Positions 25,955 through 34,831 of a stretch of 64,000 nucleotides of DNA are shown here, piece by piece. The notes beneath the pieces were generated by a model, which was given only the letters and a program-made list of their open reading frames with translations, had not been told where the DNA came from and did no database searches. Each line of letters begins with the position of its first letter. The stretch's first letter is position 1. The stretch is taken from positions 62,001-126,000 of the forward strand of contig JAIELD010000020.1 in NCBI GenBank assembly GCA_019753285.1, written 5' to 3'. The position numbers and the translations under genes were made by a program. The DNA comes from Beijerinckiaceae bacterium (GTDB lineage Bacteria > Pseudomonadota > Alphaproteobacteria > Rhizobiales > Beijerinckiaceae).

Positions 25955-27631
25955 CTATGGATCAGCCTCGGCTGGTTCGAGAAGCGTCGGCGAGAGCAAC
26001 CTCTCCAAAGCATCGATGCGGTCGGCCTCGTCGGCGGGTTTGTCCCAGCGGATGCGGGAGATGCGCGGGAAACGCATTGCGACGCCGGATTTGTGGCGGG
26101 TCGAGCGCTGCAGCCCCTCGAAGGCGATCTCCAGCACGAGGCCGACCGGCCTGCCATCCGCCGTGCGGCCAAGCGCGACCTCTTTCACCGGGCCGAAGCG
26201 CTGGCCGGCGGCTTTGCGCACATAGCGGTCGAGCTCGATCAGTTCCTCGTCGGTGAAGCCGAAATAGGCCTTCCCCACCGGGACGAGCTCTTCTTCGTTG
26301 CTTCCGGCTTTCGCGCGCCAGACGCCGAAGGTGAAGTCCGAGTAGAACGAGGATCGCTTGCCGTGCCCGCGCTGGCCATACATGAGCACGCAGTCGACGA
26401 TGAGAGGATCGCGTTTCCACTTGAACCAGAAGCCCTTCGGCCGGCCCGGCACGTAAGGGCTGTCGCGCCGTTTCAGCATGCAGCCCTCAATCGCCTCGGA
26501 ATCCTCGCCCGACGGCGATGCGCGCAGCGCCTGCAGGTCTTCGAAACTTTCGAACGGCACGAGCGGCGACAGGTCGATGCGCGCGCGCGGATGCGTTTCC
26601 AGCAGAGCGCCAAGCCGCTGCCGCCGCTCCTCGAAGGGGAGGGTGCGCACATCCGCTTCGCCGCCATCGGCGATGATGTCATAGGCGCGGATATGGGCCG
26701 GGTATTCCAGCAGAAGCTTGGGGCTCACCGATTTGCGGTTGAGCCGCTGTTGAAGAATGTTGAAGGATTCGACCCGCCCCTCGCGCATCACCAGAAGCTC
26801 GCCGTCGATGGCGCAATCGAAATCGATCGTGTCGACCAGATCGGGAAAGGCCGTCGAGATATCCTCTCCGGTGCGCGAATAGAGCCGGGTGACGCGCTCG
26901 CCGTTGGTCGCGCGGCCTGAGACGGCCTGGACGCGGATGCCGTCCCATTTCCATTCCGCCACGAACTCCGAAGGATCGAGCCTGGCGATCTCGGAATCCT
27001 CCAGCGGATGCGCGAGCATCACAGGCCTGAATGGGGCGGGATCGTTCGCCTCCGGCATCGGGCCGCGGCCCTCAACCCAGGCGAATAGGTCGAGATAGGG
27101 CGGCTTCAGCCCGTGCCAGACCTGCTCCACGGCATTGGCTTCAAGGCCGCCGAGATTGGCGACCGCCGTCTTGGCGAGCCGCGCCGAGACGCCGATGCGC
27201 AGCCCGCCTGTGATGAGCTTAAGGAGCGCCCAGCGCCCGGTCTCGTCGAGCGCGTCGAGCCAGCGGGCGAGATGGCCGGGCAGGTCGAGCTTGCGCATAT
27301 TCGTAAGCGCCTCGACGATGTCGGCGAGCGGCGTGTCGATCCGCTCGGCCGCCTCGCCGCGCGGCTTCCAGAGCAGGGCGACGGTTTCGGAAAGGTCGCC
27401 GACATAATCGTAGGAGATGTCGAACAGCACCGGGTCGATGCGCTCCGCCATCAGCGCGCGAATGAGACCGGACTTGGCGTTCGCGAATTTGAGCGAGCCT
27501 GTCATCGCCGCGAGCGCGAAGCCGCGCTCCGGGTCCGGCGTATCCCGAAAATAGGCCTCCATCAGCGCAAGCTTGCCGTTGCGGCGCGGCTCGTAGGCGA
27601 GGCGGTCGATCAAGGCCGCGAAGCCGTTCAT
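25955..27631 (-). CDS. Ligase-associated system: ATP-dependent DNA ligase
   Basis: A 558-aa ATP-dependent DNA ligase of the bacterial repair type that travels with Lhr-like helicase, PdeM and exonuclease genes. An N-terminal DNA-binding domain covers about residues 1-190; the adenylation domain has the nucleotide-binding lysine K228 in EWKWDGIRV, followed by LYSRTGEDIS, DGELLV and the GFWFKWKRDP motif V region; an OB domain follows to the end (MRFPRISRIRWDKP). It joins DNA nicks in repair, not replication, where NAD-dependent LigA acts. It overlaps the exonuclease gene by 4 bp. Confidence 0.95.
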   Translation of the reverse strand: MNGFAALIDRLAYEPRRNGKLALMEAYFRDTPDPERGFALAAMTGSLKFANAKSGLIRALMAERIDPVLFDISYDYVGDLSETVALLWKPRGEAAERIDTPLADIVEALTNMRKLDLPGHLARWLDALDETGRWALLKLITGGLRIGVSARLAKTAVANLGGLEANAVEQVWHGLKPPYLDLFAWVEGRGPMPEANDPAPFRPVMLAHPLEDSEIARLDPSEFVAEWKWDGIRVQAVSGRATNGERVTRLYSRTGEDISTAFPDLVDTIDFDCAIDGELLVMREGRVESFNILQQRLNRKSVSPKLLLEYPAHIRAYDIIADGGEADVRTLPFEERRQRLGALLETHPRARIDLSPLVPFESFEDLQALRASPSGEDSEAIEGCMLKRRDSPYVPGRPKGFWFKWKRDPLIVDCVLMYGQRGHGKRSSFYSDFTFGVWRAKAGSNEEELVPVGKAYFGFTDEELIELDRYVRKAAGQRFGPVKEVALGRTADGRPVGLVLEIAFEGLQRSTRHKSGVAMRFPRISRIRWDKPADEADRIDALERLLSPTLLEPAEADP

Positions 27632-28701
27632 GCCGCGGCCTCGCCGGCAAGGCCGTGCCCGAGCGTCTCCTCGACCTCGCTGACATCGCCTTCATCGCCA
27701 TAGCCGATCATGTGGAGCGGCTTTGCCTTCAATCCTTGAGTCTGGCACCAATGGACCAGCGCGTCCTCCTGGCCATGCGTGACCCAGATTTCGCCGGCGC
27801 CCGTCTCGGTGATCGTCTGGCACAGGCCGGTCCAGTCGGCATGGTCCGAGATCACCAACGGGAGTTCGATGCCCTTCTGCCGCGCTCGCGCCTTGGTGCG
27901 CATCCAGCCGCTCGCGAAGGCCGCGACCGGATCGGGGAAGTGGCGCGACCAGAGGTCCTTCAGCGCGCTCGGTGGGCAGAGGATGATCTCGCCGGCAAGC
28001 TTTCCGCGCTCTGCCGCCGCCACTTTCTGCAGCGGGCCGAGCGCCATGCCGCGCTCGATGTAGAACGTCATCAGGCGCTCCATCGCGCCGTGCATATAGA
28101 TCGTCCTGTCATAGCCCGCCTCGCGGATGAGCGCGACGACGCGCTGCGCCTTGCCCAGCGAATAGGCCCCGACAAGGTGCGCGCGGTCCGGGAACAGCTT
28201 CAGCGAGGCGAGCAGTTTGGCGATTTCGTCGCGCGTGTCGCCAAACCGGAACACCGGCAGGCCGAACGTCGCCTCGGTTATGAAGACGTCGCAGGGCACC
28301 ACCTCGAACGGCAGGCATGTCGGGTCGGGCGCGCGCTTGTAGTCGCCGGAGGCGACGATGCGGGTGCCGCCGGCCTCGATGGCGATCTGCGCCGAGCCGA
28401 AGACATGGCCGGCAGGGTGGAACGAGACGGCCGTGTCGCCGATCGTCATGCGCTCGCGGAGGTTCGCCGCCTGCGTCTCGCCGGCGAAGTTCTCGCCGTA
28501 GCGCGCCGCCATGATGGCGAGCGTCTCCTGTGTTGCCAGCACCTTGCCGTGCCCGGCGCGGGCATGATCGGCGTGGCCGTGCGTGATGAGCGCGCGCGGC
28601 ACGGGTCGGATGGGATCGACGTAAAAATCGCCCGGCGCGCAGTAGAGCCCCTGCGGCGTGATCTTGAGGATGTCGGTCGGACGCATCGCCATCGAGAACA
28701 T
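27628..28701 (-). CDS. Ligase-associated system: metallo-beta-lactamase-fold DNA exonuclease
   Basis: A 357-aa member of the metallo-beta-lactamase/beta-CASP superfamily (the ligase-associated exonuclease type). The metal site reads ITHGHADHARAGH (H41, H43, D45, H46 and onward), with further ligands in FHPAGHVFGSAQI, ASGDYKRAPD, and YSLGKAQRV of the beta-CASP part; LVISDHADWTGL is near the C-terminus. It is predicted to trim DNA ends before ligation. It is first in the minus-strand pair with the ligase. The first ATG at 28701 is used, but MRPTDILK five residues on is also possible. Confidence 0.93.
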   Translation of the reverse strand: MFSMAMRPTDILKITPQGLYCAPGDFYVDPIRPVPRALITHGHADHARAGHGKVLATQETLAIMAARYGENFAGETQAANLRERMTIGDTAVSFHPAGHVFGSAQIAIEAGGTRIVASGDYKRAPDPTCLPFEVVPCDVFITEATFGLPVFRFGDTRDEIAKLLASLKLFPDRAHLVGAYSLGKAQRVVALIREAGYDRTIYMHGAMERLMTFYIERGMALGPLQKVAAAERGKLAGEIILCPPSALKDLWSRHFPDPVAAFASGWMRTKARARQKGIELPLVISDHADWTGLCQTITETGAGEIWVTHGQEDALVHWCQTQGLKAKPLHMIGYGDEGDVSEVEETLGHGLAGEAAA

Positions 28702-29008
28702 ATGGGGCGGAATTCCGTTCCCGCCAGTTGGGTGGAAGGTGGCACTGGCAGTTTCAGGTCTGCCATGCGCCTCATACCTGCCGTCCGTTGGCTATAGAAG
28801 CGCGCCTCGCAGACGACATTCTCGCGGAACGAAATTCAAAAATTTTGAAGGGTTCGCCGAGCTGGGCTATCCGCAACACGATTGTCACGGTCCTGGAACA
28901 TGGTCAGGCTGAAGTGCAGAACACGAGTGATATCTCGATTTCTGCACGCTGAAGAATGATTATGAGCGTTGATCTATGATTCATGACAAGATGAGGACAA
29001 AGCCGGAT
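28702..29008. other. Intergenic stretch with two inverted repeats at the island edge
   Basis: This 307-bp gap between the exonuclease gene and the DUF7336 gene holds no convincing gene. GC content falls towards the right. It contains an AT-rich palindrome, TTCAAAA-A-TTTTGAA at 28834-28848, and a strong hairpin at 28914-28947. Promoters for both flanking divergent genes must lie here, but I cannot place them with confidence. Confidence 0.6.
28914..28947. repeat. Stem-loop flanked by GCTGAAG direct repeats
   Basis: Arms GTGCAGAA and TTCTGCAC are perfect (8 bp). Inside, after a 2x2 mismatch, CGAG pairs with CTCG around a TGATAT loop. The 7-bp direct repeat GCTGAAG flanks it on both sides (28908-28914 and 28948-28954). 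No T run follows, so it is not a typical terminator. It marks the left edge of the low-GC small-gene block. Confidence 0.7.
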
Positions 29009-29233
29009 ATGGAAACAGTGTATTTAATGCATCATGTCCGTGCCGACGATGAGTATATGGAAGATACCAAGCTGATCGGCATTTATACGTCATACGAGAG
29101 CGCTGAGGTTGCGATCGCTCGACTGCAGAGCCAGCCTGGCTTTCGAGATCACCCGGCAGGCTTCGTTATCGAAGCTTATAAATTAGACAAAGATCACTGG
29201 ACGGAGGGATTTATCAAAGCGTCGGAGGCGTGA
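29009..29233 (+). CDS. DUF7336-like small protein
   Basis: A 74-aa protein starting METVYLMHHVRADDEY. The segments KLIGIYTSYESAEVAIARL, PGFRDHPAGFVIEAYKLDKDHWTEGF are strongly reminiscent of the small DUF7336 family, function unknown to me. I chose the third in-frame ATG because the family starts with the VYLLHHV block; ATGs at 28976 and 28991 would add up to 11 residues. GC and codon use are lower than in the flanking genes. Such small acidic proteins are often found in orphan immunity-type islands; that link is a guess. Confidence 0.7.
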   Translation: METVYLMHHVRADDEYMEDTKLIGIYTSYESAEVAIARLQSQPGFRDHPAGFVIEAYKLDKDHWTEGFIKASEA

Positions 29234-29259
29234 ATCTTGATGTGGCCAGATTGCCGATT

Positions 29260-29580
29260 TCATTCTTCGGCTGCGCGCCCTACAGCGACGTCTAACGTAG
29301 TCCAATTGAATATCTCGACGCCCGCTTCGTTGAAAATCAGATACCCATGGACTGAACTTTCCGGCACGCCAAAAGCTGTGAGCCTCTGCTTGCCAGTGCG
29401 CCGTATTCTCGGCTGAAGATCGGATGCCAGGTTGGAAAGTTCGCGTTCAATAATGGGCGCGAGCGCTTTTTCTCCTGCCTCGGTCGCCTCGGCAATGGTC
29501 AGGAAAACTGGGGCAAGGGTCTCGTAGGGGACAGGCGCTTTCCATGGCGGGAAGATCGCCAGCTTGACGGCGTAACTCAT
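29260..29580 (-). CDS. Hypothetical protein, 106 aa
   Basis: A 106-aa acidic protein beginning MSYAVKLAIFPPWKAP. It has alternating strands and an amphipathic helix (EAGEKALAPIIERELSNLASDL), then IRRTGKQRLTAFGVPESSVHGYLIFNEAGVEIFNWTTLDV, which reads as a compact beta-rich domain. AGGA lies about 10 bp before the ATG. I do not recognise the family. It is convergent with the DUF7336 gene (26 bp between stops) and belongs to the same small-gene block. An immunity-like or enzyme-inhibitor role is possible but not supported directly. Confidence 0.6.
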   Translation of the reverse strand: MSYAVKLAIFPPWKAPVPYETLAPVFLTIAEATEAGEKALAPIIERELSNLASDLQPRIRRTGKQRLTAFGVPESSVHGYLIFNEAGVEIFNWTTLDVAVGRAAEE

Positions 29581-29736
29581 CGGACGAATTTCCTACAGGA
29601 GTCCTAAAAACCACGTTACGCTTTTACCCCAAGGCGGCTCTGCGCGCCCGTGCGAACAGCGACTTTCTGACATAATGTACTATGAAAAAAAACCGTCGGA
29701 CAGCGCTCGCGGGGCGCCGGGGTTGGCAGGCAGTGA

Positions 29737-30249
29737 ATGATTTTCTTGAATCGCAATGATGTTGAGAAGCGGAAAGCTAGCCTTCAGCGGAAGGTCGTCG
29801 GCAACCCGAAACCCGTGTTCCATTACGAAAGCAATCCTGCGCATGACTATCTGAGCGCGGCCCGTGCTTTCGTCGCTTCATTGGGAGAATTTCGCGAGGC
29901 GACTTTGCTCGCCATCGCCTTTCCCTTTGGCGACGGATGGCAAAACCAACAGATAGCAGATCCGCGCTGGGCTCGTTTTCGTGGCTGGCGCGAGTCTCAT
30001 GGTGAAGTGAATCGTCTCCATGATGTTCCTGGCCAACAGTTTGCGTTGGACGAAATCAAGGCTCTGGCCGAAGTAATCGCGTTCACGTTGGAATTAGGAT
30101 GGGATGCATACCTTGATGCCGATCGGGGCCGAAAACTGATCGTATTCTCGCATGACGACCGGGTCGAAATTCATCGTGGCTGTGAGCGCCGCACCTTGAT
30201 CCAAAACCTATTGCGACTGGGCTATTGGCGGATCGCCGGGGCACCCTAA
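29737..30249 (+). CDS. Hypothetical protein, 170 aa
   Basis: A 170-aa soluble protein starting MIFLNRNDVEKRKASLQRKV. It contains aromatic-rich stretches (FPFGDGWQNQQIADPRWARFRGWRESHG) and a C-terminal beta-alpha part ending LLRLGYWRIAGAP; FALDEIKALAEVIAFTLELGWDAYL is a probable helix bundle followed by the strand LIVFSHDDRVEI. I do not recognise the family. Lower GC than its neighbours and its place among two other orphans suggest recent arrival. No strong ribosome binding site. Confidence 0.6.
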   Translation: MIFLNRNDVEKRKASLQRKVVGNPKPVFHYESNPAHDYLSAARAFVASLGEFREATLLAIAFPFGDGWQNQQIADPRWARFRGWRESHGEVNRLHDVPGQQFALDEIKALAEVIAFTLELGWDAYLDADRGRKLIVFSHDDRVEIHRGCERRTLIQNLLRLGYWRIAGAP

Positions 30250-30512
30250 GCAAGACAGTTCGGAAGCGAGGTTAGGCGATTACCAAGCACAGAAATCGAA
30301 AATCCAAGAGAAATCAGGAGATAGAGCCAGGTCAATTGCTCACCAGGTGCAATAATTCGGTATAATTTCTGCTTCATTACCTTAGCCCGCATAAAGCCGC
30401 CATTCCGCTTTCGCTCCATGTCCGCCGACGCCGCGCGCGCCTGTCCGCCACCTCGCTACCAAAATGCCAGGTCTCGGCGGACGTCCGACGGATGGAATGC
30501 TAGACTGCCGCC
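30250..30512. other. Intergenic region upstream of the TPR methyltransferase
   Basis: 263 bp without a gene. The left half is AT-rich and belongs to the island; composition returns to the local GC-rich norm from about 30400. It contains a promoter-like TTGCTC and TATAAT pair at 30336-30366. No inverted repeat matching the left-edge hairpin was found. Confidence 0.5.
30336..30366 (+). promoter_or_regulatory. Candidate sigma-70-type promoter
   Basis: A perfect -10 hexamer TATAAT (30361-30366) lies 19 bp after TTGCTC (30336-30341), a fair -35 match. It is about 150 bp upstream of the methyltransferase-lhr-pdeM gene run and is the only consensus -10 in this gap. Spacing is slightly long, so this is a suggestion. 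Confidence 0.35.
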
Positions 30513-31436
30513 ATGACCGCCTTTCTCCAATCCTCGGGCGACCTCATCGCCGACCGGCGTTTCGCCCATGCCCGCGATTACGCAGGCGATTGCGATCTCA
30601 CAGCCGCGATCGATCTTTTCGAACAGACGCTGGAGCGCGCGCCCCATTATGCACCGGCCTGGTTCGAGCTTGGCAAGGCGAGGCTGGCGCTCGGCCTCGC
30701 GAGCGCGGCGGATGCCTTCCGCGAGGCGGCGCGGCTCGAGCCGGCAGATGCGCTGGGAGCGCGGCTCCATCTCGCGCGGCTCGGTGCTCTGTCGCACAGC
30801 GAAACCGCCATGAAGCCCGCCTATGTCGAGGCGCTGTTCGATCAATATGCCCCGCGCTTCGAAAGCCACCTCGTCGAAACGCTGCATTACGACGGTCCGG
30901 TCCTGCTGCGGGACATGGTCGAACAGGCCTGCGCTACGCTTGGGCGCGCGCTCCGCTTTTCACTGCTGCTGGATCTTGGCTGCGGCACCGGGCTCGGCGG
31001 CGCGCATTTCGCCTCCCTCTGCGGGCGGATCGAAGGCTGCGACCTGTCGAGGCGCATGGTGGAGCAGGCGGCCCGCAAGGGTGTCTATGATGCGCTTGAA
31101 GCCGCCGACGCCCTGACCTTCCTGCTGAGCCGCGAGAACGAGGCCGATCTCGTGCTGGCGGCCGATGTCCTGCCCTATATCGACGCGCTGGAGCCACTGT
31201 TCGAGGCCGCCGCCGCCGCGCTTCTGCCGGGCGGGCTGTTCGCCGTCTCGGCCCAGACAGGAAAGGCATTGGATTTCGAACTCGGCGCCGACCTGCGCTT
31301 TCACCATTCGGCTTCCTATATCGAAGGCTGCGCTCGGGCGGCCGGCCTTGGCGTCGTATGCTCCAGGACCAAGGGAGTGAGACGGGATCGCGGCATCGAG
31401 GCGCCGGGCGTCCTCGTCGTGCTAAGGAAGCCGTAG
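30513..31436 (+). CDS. TPR-containing SAM-dependent methyltransferase (COG4976-like)
   Basis: A 307-aa protein. The N-terminal 110 residues form tetratricopeptide-like helices (DLFEQTLERAPHYAPAWFELGKARLALG, then ADAFREAARLEPADALGARLHLARLG). The class I methyltransferase domain has motif I LLLDLGCGTGLGGAHFA (near residue 152), GCDLSRRMVEQA and DLVLAADVLPYI. COG4976-type predicted methyltransferases share this design; substrate unknown. It ends 1 bp before the CTG start of the helicase gene, so the two are certainly co-transcribed, which hints at a link to the repair set. Confidence 0.87.
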   Translation: MTAFLQSSGDLIADRRFAHARDYAGDCDLTAAIDLFEQTLERAPHYAPAWFELGKARLALGLASAADAFREAARLEPADALGARLHLARLGALSHSETAMKPAYVEALFDQYAPRFESHLVETLHYDGPVLLRDMVEQACATLGRALRFSLLLDLGCGTGLGGAHFASLCGRIEGCDLSRRMVEQAARKGVYDALEAADALTFLLSRENEADLVLAADVLPYIDALEPLFEAAAAALLPGGLFAVSAQTGKALDFELGADLRFHHSASYIEGCARAAGLGVVCSRTKGVRRDRGIEAPGVLVVLRKP

Positions 31437-31437
31437 C

Positions 31438-33948
31438 CTGACGAAGCCGGACGATCAAAGCCATCTGAATGTCGAACTGCCGGAGGCGTTCAGCCGCTGG
31501 TTCGCGAGCCGCGGCTGGCAGCCCCGCGCCCATCAGCTCGCGCTGATCGACAAGGCGCGCCAGGGCCGCTCGACGCTGTTGATCGCGCCGACGGGCGCTG
31601 GAAAGACATTGGCCGGGTTCCTGCCGAGCCTCATCGAACTCTCATCCGCGCGCCGCAACCAGGAGCGCGCGATCCACACGCTCTACATCTCGCCATTGAA
31701 GGCGCTGGCGGTCGATATCGCCCGCAATCTGGAGACGCCGATCGGCGAGATGAACCTGCCGATTCGCGTCGAGACCCGCACCGGCGACACGCCGCATTCG
31801 CGGCGCGCCCGCCAGCGCCGTGACCCGCCCGATATCCTTCTGACGACGCCTGAGCAGGTGACGCTGATGATCGCCTCGCCGGAGGCACCGGCGATGTTCG
31901 GTTCGCTCAAGCGCATCATCTTCGACGAGCTGCATGCCATCACGCCGACGAAGCGCGGCGATCTCCTCTCGCTCGGCCTCGCGCGCCTGCGCAAGCTCGC
32001 GGGCGATCCGGAGACGATCGGTCTTTCGGCCACCGTGCGCGACCCGGACGAGCTTCGCCGCTGGCTCGTCTCGCAGCATCCGCGCGGCTCGCTCGCCGAA
32101 CTCGTCATCGCCGAACGGGAGGAGGCCGCGCTACCAGACCTTAAGATCCTCGAAACGGCGCGCGCCATGCCCTGGTCGGGCCACACGACGAGCCATGCCG
32201 TTCCCGAAATCTATGAGGCGATCAAGAAGCACAAGCTCAGCCTCGTCTTCACCAATACCCGCATGCAGGCCGAATTCATGTTCCAGCTTCTCTGGAACGC
32301 CAATGAGGACGGCCTGCGCATTGCCTTGCATCACGGCTCGCTCGACGTCTCGCAGCGGCGCCGGGTCGAGGAGGCGATGAGCGCGGGCAAATTGGATGCC
32401 GTGGTATGCACCTCGACGCTCGACCTTGGCATCGACTGGGGCGATGTCGATCTCGTCATCAATGTCGGCGCGCCGAAGGGCGCGAGCCGCCTTCTGCAGC
32501 GCATCGGCCGCGCCAACCATCGGCTCGACGAGCCATCGAAAGCGCTGCTCGTGCCGTCGAACCGGTTCGAACTCCTCGAATGCCGCGCCGCGATCGATGC
32601 GGCCTATGCCGGCGAGCAGGACGCGGCCGTATCGCGAACCGGCGCGCTCGACGTACTGGCCCAGCACGTGCTCGGCATGGCGGTGGCGAGCCCGTTCAAG
32701 GCCGACGAGCTTTACGAGGAAATCACCAGCGTCGAGGGCTATCGCGATCTCGACTGGGAGACGTTCGAGCGCGTGGTCGATTTCGTGGCGACGGGCGGCT
32801 ATGCGCTCCGCTCCTATGAGCGTTTTGCCAAGATCCGGCTGACGAAGGACGGCTACTGGCGCGTCAGCAATCCGCGCGTGGCGCAGGCCTACCGCATGAA
32901 TTTCGGCACCATCGTCGAGGCGTCCTCGCTGAAGGTGCGCTTTGGCGGCCGCAAGCCGGGCGCGACGACGCTGACCGCCGCGGGGCGGCCGATCGGCGAG
33001 GTCGAGGAGTATTTCGCCGAAACCTTGAGCGCCGGGGATACATTCATTTTCGGCGGGCAGATCCTGCGGTTCGAAGGCATCGTGGAGGATTCCGTGATCG
33101 TCTCGCGCTCCAGCGCGACGGAGCCGAAAGTGCCGTCCTATGCCGGCGGCAAGTTTCCCCTGTCGACGCATCTGGCGAACCGCGTGCGCGCGATGCTGGC
33201 GACGCCGGACGATTGGGACAGGCTGCCCATGCCGGTCGCCGAATGGCTCGAACTGCAACAAAAGCGTTCGGAGTTGCCGTCCGCGGATCGTCTATTGGTC
33301 GAAACCTTTCCGCGTGGCGGTCGATTTCATCTCGTCGCCTATCCGTTCGAGGGGCGGCTCGCCCACCAGACGCTCGGCATGCTGCTGACGCGCCGCCTGG
33401 AGCGGGCCCGGCTGAAACCGATGGGGTTCGTCGCCAACGACTATGCGCTGTCGGTCTGGTGTCTCGGCGATGTCGGCGTGCGCGCCAGCGAGGAACCCGG
33501 CTTCATCGACCGGCTGTTCGACCAGGACATGCTTGGCGACGATCTCGAGGAATGGCTTGCAGAATCGGCGCTCATGAAGCGCACGTTCCGTTATTGCGCG
33601 GTGATCGCCGGCATGATCGAGCGCTATTTCCCCGGCCAGGAGAAAAGATCGCGGCAGGTGACCATGTCGACCGATCTCGTCTATGATGTCCTGCGCAAGC
33701 ACGAGCCGGACCATCTCCTCCTACAGGCGGCGCGGGCGGATGCGGCGACCGGGCTGCTTGATATCAGGCGGCTTGCTGACATGCTGGTTCGCATCCAGGG
33801 ACGAATCACGCATAAGGCCCTGATGCGGCCCTCGCCGCTCTCCGTGCCGGTGCTTCTCGAAATCGGACGCGAGTCGGTCTATGGCGAGGCGGCGGACGCA
33901 TTGCTCGAGGAGGCCTCGCAAAGCCTGATCGACGAGGCGATGAGTTGA
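31438..33948 (+). CDS. Ligase-associated system: Lhr-like DEXH-box DNA helicase (CTG start)
   Basis: A helicase of 836 aa when read from a CTG codon at 31438. Walker A is APTGAGKTLAG (K56, T57), motif II is FDELHA, motif III is LSATV, and motif VI is QRIGRANHR; Lhr-type winged helix and C-terminal domains follow (FGTIVEASSLKVRFGGRKPG). The frame is open from 31426, and no ATG or GTG occurs before the Walker A; the first ordinary start is a TTG at 31579, which would cut into motif Q and leave only three residues before PTGAGKT. AAGGAAG (31424-31430) lies 7 bp before the CTG. The preceding text LPEAFSRWFASRGWQPRAHQ matches the family N-terminus, so the longer form is real. Confidence 0.93.
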   Translation: MTKPDDQSHLNVELPEAFSRWFASRGWQPRAHQLALIDKARQGRSTLLIAPTGAGKTLAGFLPSLIELSSARRNQERAIHTLYISPLKALAVDIARNLETPIGEMNLPIRVETRTGDTPHSRRARQRRDPPDILLTTPEQVTLMIASPEAPAMFGSLKRIIFDELHAITPTKRGDLLSLGLARLRKLAGDPETIGLSATVRDPDELRRWLVSQHPRGSLAELVIAEREEAALPDLKILETARAMPWSGHTTSHAVPEIYEAIKKHKLSLVFTNTRMQAEFMFQLLWNANEDGLRIALHHGSLDVSQRRRVEEAMSAGKLDAVVCTSTLDLGIDWGDVDLVINVGAPKGASRLLQRIGRANHRLDEPSKALLVPSNRFELLECRAAIDAAYAGEQDAAVSRTGALDVLAQHVLGMAVASPFKADELYEEITSVEGYRDLDWETFERVVDFVATGGYALRSYERFAKIRLTKDGYWRVSNPRVAQAYRMNFGTIVEASSLKVRFGGRKPGATTLTAAGRPIGEVEEYFAETLSAGDTFIFGGQILRFEGIVEDSVIVSRSSATEPKVPSYAGGKFPLSTHLANRVRAMLATPDDWDRLPMPVAEWLELQQKRSELPSADRLLVETFPRGGRFHLVAYPFEGRLAHQTLGMLLTRRLERARLKPMGFVANDYALSVWCLGDVGVRASEEPGFIDRLFDQDMLGDDLEEWLAESALMKRTFRYCAVIAGMIERYFPGQEKRSRQVTMSTDLVYDVLRKHEPDHLLLQAARADAATGLLDIRRLADMLVRIQGRITHKALMRPSPLSVPVLLEIGRESVYGEAADALLEEASQSLIDEAMS

Positions 33949-34685
33949 TGCTGGAGCGGGCGGAGCGATTGGACTTACAGCCGTCACACGAACGAGAGTT
34001 GCGCCCGGTCGAGATCAGGCTCGGCGAGGCGTCCTTCGTGGCGGACCGGAGCGGCGCGCTCTGGCACGAGGGCGAGCGGACGCTGCTCGTTGCCGATCTT
34101 CATTTCGAGAAAGCCTCGCGCTACGCCATGCGCGGGCAGTTCCTTCCGCCCTACGACACGGCCGCGACGCTGGCACGGCTCGCCGATGCGCTGGCGCGAT
34201 ACCGCCCGAAGCGGCTCATCTGCCTCGGAGACAACTTCCATGACGTAGAAGCGCTCGGGCGCATGGCGGCCCGCGACGTCGCCGCCATCGAAGCGCTCGC
34301 ATCCGCGCTCGAGCTCGTCTGGATATCCGGCAATCACGACCCCGACATGCCGGCTTCGCTGCCGGGCGTCCGAGCGACGCACCTCGAACTCGACGGCGTC
34401 CATCTCTGTCACGAGCCGAGGGTGGACGCGCATGGCGCGGCTGAAATCTGCGGCCATCTTCATCCTGCTGCGCGCGTCGCGACGCGGCGGGGTTCGGTGC
34501 GCCGCCGCTGCTTCGTGAGCAACGGCGCCCGCATGGTGATGCCGGCCTTCGGCGCGCTGACCGGCGGGCTCAATGTCAGGGATGAGGCCTTCGGCGCGGT
34601 GATCGGGGTGAACGGGTTGAAAGCCTACGTTCTCGGCCGGCAGACCATCTACGAGATCGGCGACCGACATCTTTTCAGCGACTGA
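33948..34685 (+). CDS. pdeM: Ligase-associated system: PdeM metallophosphoesterase
   Basis: A 245-aa calcineurin-type phosphoesterase/endonuclease. Metal ligands are visible in VADLHFEK, CLGDNFHD, SGNHDPDMP and ICGHLHPAAR, the canonical D-x-H, G-D-x(n), G-N-H-D and G-H-x-H series, and the family-specific C-terminal SNGARMVMPAFGALTGGLNV. The ATG at 33948 shares a base with the helicase stop (TGATG), so translation is coupled. It is thought to work with Lhr, exonuclease and ligase in DNA end repair. Confidence 0.94.
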   Translation: MLERAERLDLQPSHERELRPVEIRLGEASFVADRSGALWHEGERTLLVADLHFEKASRYAMRGQFLPPYDTAATLARLADALARYRPKRLICLGDNFHDVEALGRMAARDVAAIEALASALELVWISGNHDPDMPASLPGVRATHLELDGVHLCHEPRVDAHGAAEICGHLHPAARVATRRGSVRRRCFVSNGARMVMPAFGALTGGLNVRDEAFGAVIGVNGLKAYVLGRQTIYEIGDRHLFSD

Positions 34686-34831
34686 ACCTGCCGTTGCTGC
34701 CCTGGCTGCGGCTCGGCGGCATGTCGGGTTGCGGCGCAAGAACCGTGTGATAGAAGAGCGCTGTCCGAGCCGCCGAAATCGCCGCCGGCATCGTCGAAGG
34801 CCGTATGCCTAGCCAAGGGTAATGGATCATC

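Noticed and set aside
34708-34773. 9-bp inverted repeat GCGGCTCGG / CCGAGCCGC after pdeM
   Set aside because: The 48-base loop and lack of a T run make a terminator unlikely.
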